Of a DNA stretch of 64,000 bases, positions 61,021 through 64,000 are shown piece after piece. The DNA comes from Brachynemurus nebulosus. Taxonomy: Eukaryota > Arthropoda > Insecta > Neuroptera > Myrmeleontidae. The translations under genes and the position numbers were made by a program. The notes beneath the pieces were generated by a model. That model was not told the origin of the DNA. It saw only the letters and a list, made by a program, of their open reading frames with translations, and searched no databases. Position 1 is the stretch's first letter. Every line of letters begins with the position of its first letter. The stretch lies in contig JAPWDM010000064.1 in the NCBI GenBank assembly GCA_035578155.1, forward strand, positions 241,501 through 305,500. The letters are read 5' to 3'.

Positions 61021-62900
61021 GTTAAAGGATGTTATAGTTTTCGTTATCGAAAATTATCGATACCGAAAATTACTCTTAAAACAACAGACGTCAGACAAAA
61101 AAGCTATAAAATTTTGACTAAATTCACGTCTATCCTTTTTCACCACTGTTGCAATTTTGGGGCCGGACTGATCTTTTTCAGTTGTCAGATTGAAACCATG
61201 ATCAGTCAGGATTTTATCTAGATAACGGTTGTTATCTTTATATAGATATTTTAAATTATCTAGATAATAAAATTCCTTACCTAGCTCAACGCTGCACGGT
61301 ACATATTATAAGCTAAATTTTAGATCGTTATTGGTTTTCTGCAAGACAAGTCATTGAATTGTGTAAAATGCATTTTATTATGTATATTTGATATCAAAAA
61401 GTTTACCTAGATTAGGTTGATAGTGACATAATAATCTGTTTTTATAAGTTCGTATAATAGTTAACTAATATATTTAAAGAGAGACAACCGAAAAATAAAT
61501 AAGGGCTAAAATCAAAGTAAGTATTATATATAATTAAGAGAACACAAATGATATTCATGTGAAAACCTTACTTAACAGATAATGTAAACAATGCGCTATG
61601 AAGGTTGTTTACCCTCCTTGCCACCAACAATCACTTTACTCTCAAAGGGTAGTTGTTCTCATTTTCCACTGTAGGTATATAAATGTATCCTTATTTATAA
61701 AATACATATTCATCCCAGTAAATTCGTTCGTAAAATTTTTGTAAAAGTATCTAAAAAACTACAATAGAAAAAAACTCATGTACAGAATTCAGGGCGTAAA
61801 ACCATAAATATTCATATCGAATAAACCATAAATAAATTTACACTATACCTATATACCTACATGGCTGAACATAAACTCAAAATTTATAGCTCTATCTGAA
61901 ATTATAGGGTAACAATTCAGCGGAGAAATAATGGTGGTGATAATAATAGTGGCCTGTTTATTGTTCATTTCTTACTTATTTATAATCCAAATTTACCTGC
62001 TATTTAAGGTTCGTTGGAACATAGAGTTTCTCTATGCAGTCAAGAATATATAATAAATAACAAAGAACTTTCATTTTAATGCTTCACTGAATTATCAAGA
62101 GCGAAGCTGATATAACAATGTTTGGCAGTAACGTAAGAATTTTTAGTGATTTTCCGAAACATCTTACAGAATATAACTTGAGCAAAGCAGAGCTAGAAGA
62201 ATTCGTTACTTAATAACATAAACAATTCTGAGCACTTGGTTAATTAATTTTTATTAAAATTTATAGACTCCATTGTGTACTTCTAAGAAAAGATACCCAA
62301 AGGAATTCAGCAAATAACTACCTTTGTTTCTGGGACCATTTATTCATTTTGTACTAATAACTAGATGTATTACGAATCCTAAAAGGAACAAATATACATA
62401 TATGTATATGAAAATGATTGTTTTGTAAAAAACTTTTTGAGATCTCAACTAGCAGACAACAAATTATCGACAAATTATTTTTCCCTTCTTCAAGAATTTT
62501 TCCATATTGAAAAGTGAAGAATTTTTTTCTAGGTAATATGTGCTCCACATAAAACTTTTACTACAGTTTAATTTTAAGCTTCGCCCGAAAAGTATTGAAC
62601 TCCAAGTTAGCTTATAGTGCCTCGTGCTCGTCCTTTATCAATTGTTGATCTAAAATTTCTAAAAAACTACACACAGTGATATCAAAACTTCCAACTAAAT
62701 TAGTCTGTAAAACTTTCTTTAAAAATACAGTAAAACCTATTGAGCATTGAATATAACACATTTTTTTGTAGGAAAACAGACATTTATGAATAGGAGGCAC
62801 GTAACACTATTAAACTAAACCACAATTATGGCATTAATTGCTACTTGTTATTATAAAATTACGTGAAATTTATTTAGTTAATTAGCTTCAGTCTAAAAAT
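61021..62900. other. No gene recognised
   Basis: AT-rich. A small inverted region 'tatcgaaaattatcgatacc' lies near 61,044. Short minus-strand open frames (62,354-62,548 and 62,612-62,800) show no domain or codon signal that I recognise. Confidence 0.45.
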
Positions 62901-63033
62901 AGTATATTACGTGATTGAGGTTGTAAGTTGGATATTACACACGAGCGAAAAAGTTACGCAAAAGCCACGCAGCGGCTAGTGCGTAATTGCGCGAGTGTCT
63001 CATAAGCCTTACAATCGAGTTACGTACTATACT
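62901..63033. mobile_element. Hairpin-type MITE, about 133 bp
   Basis: The whole segment folds on itself: 'agtatattacgtgattgagg' at 62,901 pairs imperfectly with 'cgagttacgtactatact' ending at 63,033, and 'gttgtaag' and 'gttacgc' also have inverted partners. Higher GC at the tip (gccacgcagcggc). The target site is unclear. Confidence 0.6.
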
Positions 63034-64000
63034 TTATCTACGACTAACATGAAATTCACAATAAACGATAAAAATTTGGTACAAATCTACAAATACCAAT
63101 ACATTAAAATTATGTTTGAAATTTATTAAGAACAAACGTAAGCATTCAGTTGCTAGGTAAAATTTTTGTAGGTACAGATTCTAATATAATATGTACCATG
63201 TATATCACTGTATAATATAATATAATAATTATAAGAATTAATAAAAGTGTAGTAGGCTTTGTTATTTTTATTATACATGCGTGTAAAGGGCCATTTTTTG
63301 TACAGCTGGATATGTGGCTCTATGTAAAACGTCGTTTACTTAGATAGCCTTTTGTACAATTAACAAGCAATTTCAAGGTAGTCGTAGATAAAATCATTAT
63401 TTCAAAATATTTTTGACAGTTTTGAGTTACCTATGCTATGAAAAATTGCAAGGACTATTCAGAACAATTTCAAAAACTAAGCAGGATGTACAACATTTTA
63501 CAAGGATGTATTTAAAAATTTGAGTTTAGTATTATGATGATGAAAAACCATTATTTTTCTATCGTAAAATTTAAAACAAGTCACCACTCGAAAGCTAACT
63601 AAAATAGATTAAACATCTATAGGCGTTTTATATCATCTAGATTGCTGTTTATAGAGGCGGCTTTATCGAACTATTTGCACCAGAGACAATAATTGGTTGG
63701 ATGAATGTTCACTTACGGTCGTTCAACCAAAATTCCAAGGGTGCTTTATATATGTGTTACATGCATACTGTATTTCAGCTATAATAGACAGGATAATTTA
63801 TCATTATATCATTTGGATATTACAAAAGGATAATCTAAAATCTAAATATGTAATATATTAAATTCATTACATTGTCATATATACGTACACAGGATAGGCC
63901 CACATTATTAATAGTTCAAGAAATGCGACAACGTTTAATATGCTGTAATCATAATATGTGTAAATATGTTAGAAATGAAGAAAATTAACAAGAAAATTAC
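63034..64000. other. No gene recognised
   Basis: AT-rich sequence to the end of the window with no supportable feature. Confidence 0.45.

Noticed and set aside
62354..62800. Two minus-strand frames of 62-64 codons near the right end
   Set aside because: AT-rich, no recognisable motif, no evidence of splicing or conservation.

Overview
The window looks like repeat-dense intergenic or intronic DNA from an insect or another arthropod. It is strongly AT-rich, has many long (TA)n arrays, and carries GGTTAGGTTAG-type minisatellites. Its coding capacity is almost entirely transposon-derived: hAT, pogo/jerky-like DDE, Penelope-like and Ty3/Gypsy. I found no convincing host gene, no rRNA and no functional tRNA. 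Species cannot be named from this sequence.

Layout. 0.5-3.8 kb: a complete hAT element with a 737-codon open transposase, matching inverted ends and a perfect 8-bp target duplication. 3.9-5.2 kb: one copy of a dispersed repeat that recurs at 53.9-57.4 kb. 7.6-10.3 kb: a decayed Penelope-like element (reverse transcriptase plus GIY-YIG endonuclease) beside an inverted partial copy. 13.2-15.0 and 23.8-28.4 kb: two foldback-like elements with similar tips and long inverted arms. Each keeps only a Cys-rich C-terminal transposase fragment at its centre, and the second also has tRNA-like promoter boxes in both arms. 24.8-28.1 kb: a pogo/jerky-like element with a C-terminal PHD finger, inserted in the second foldback. 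29.6-34.8 kb: short non-autonomous elements (Tc1/mariner-, Harbinger- and hAT-like), several with clear target duplications. 35.7-37.0 kb: a TIR element carrying a 75-bp minisatellite. 41.1-48.7 kb: a Ty3/Gypsy relic hosting a Harbinger-like MITE in its 5' LTR and a second pogo/PHD element in its leader. 48.8-50.1 kb: a third, internally deleted member of the pogo/PHD group. 52.8-58.4 kb: a near-perfect 5.6-kb palindrome with arms of about 2.79 kb. 58.4-64 kb: sparse, with two more repeat copies and a hairpin MITE.

How the parts relate. The order of insertion can be read from nesting: pogo into foldback, pogo and MITE into Gypsy, and a Tc1-like MITE present before the palindrome formed. The two larger pogo elements share protein architecture and subterminal arrays of a TGTCAA-type motif, probably transposase binding sites. 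The hAT element is the only one here that looks capable of encoding its own intact transposase.
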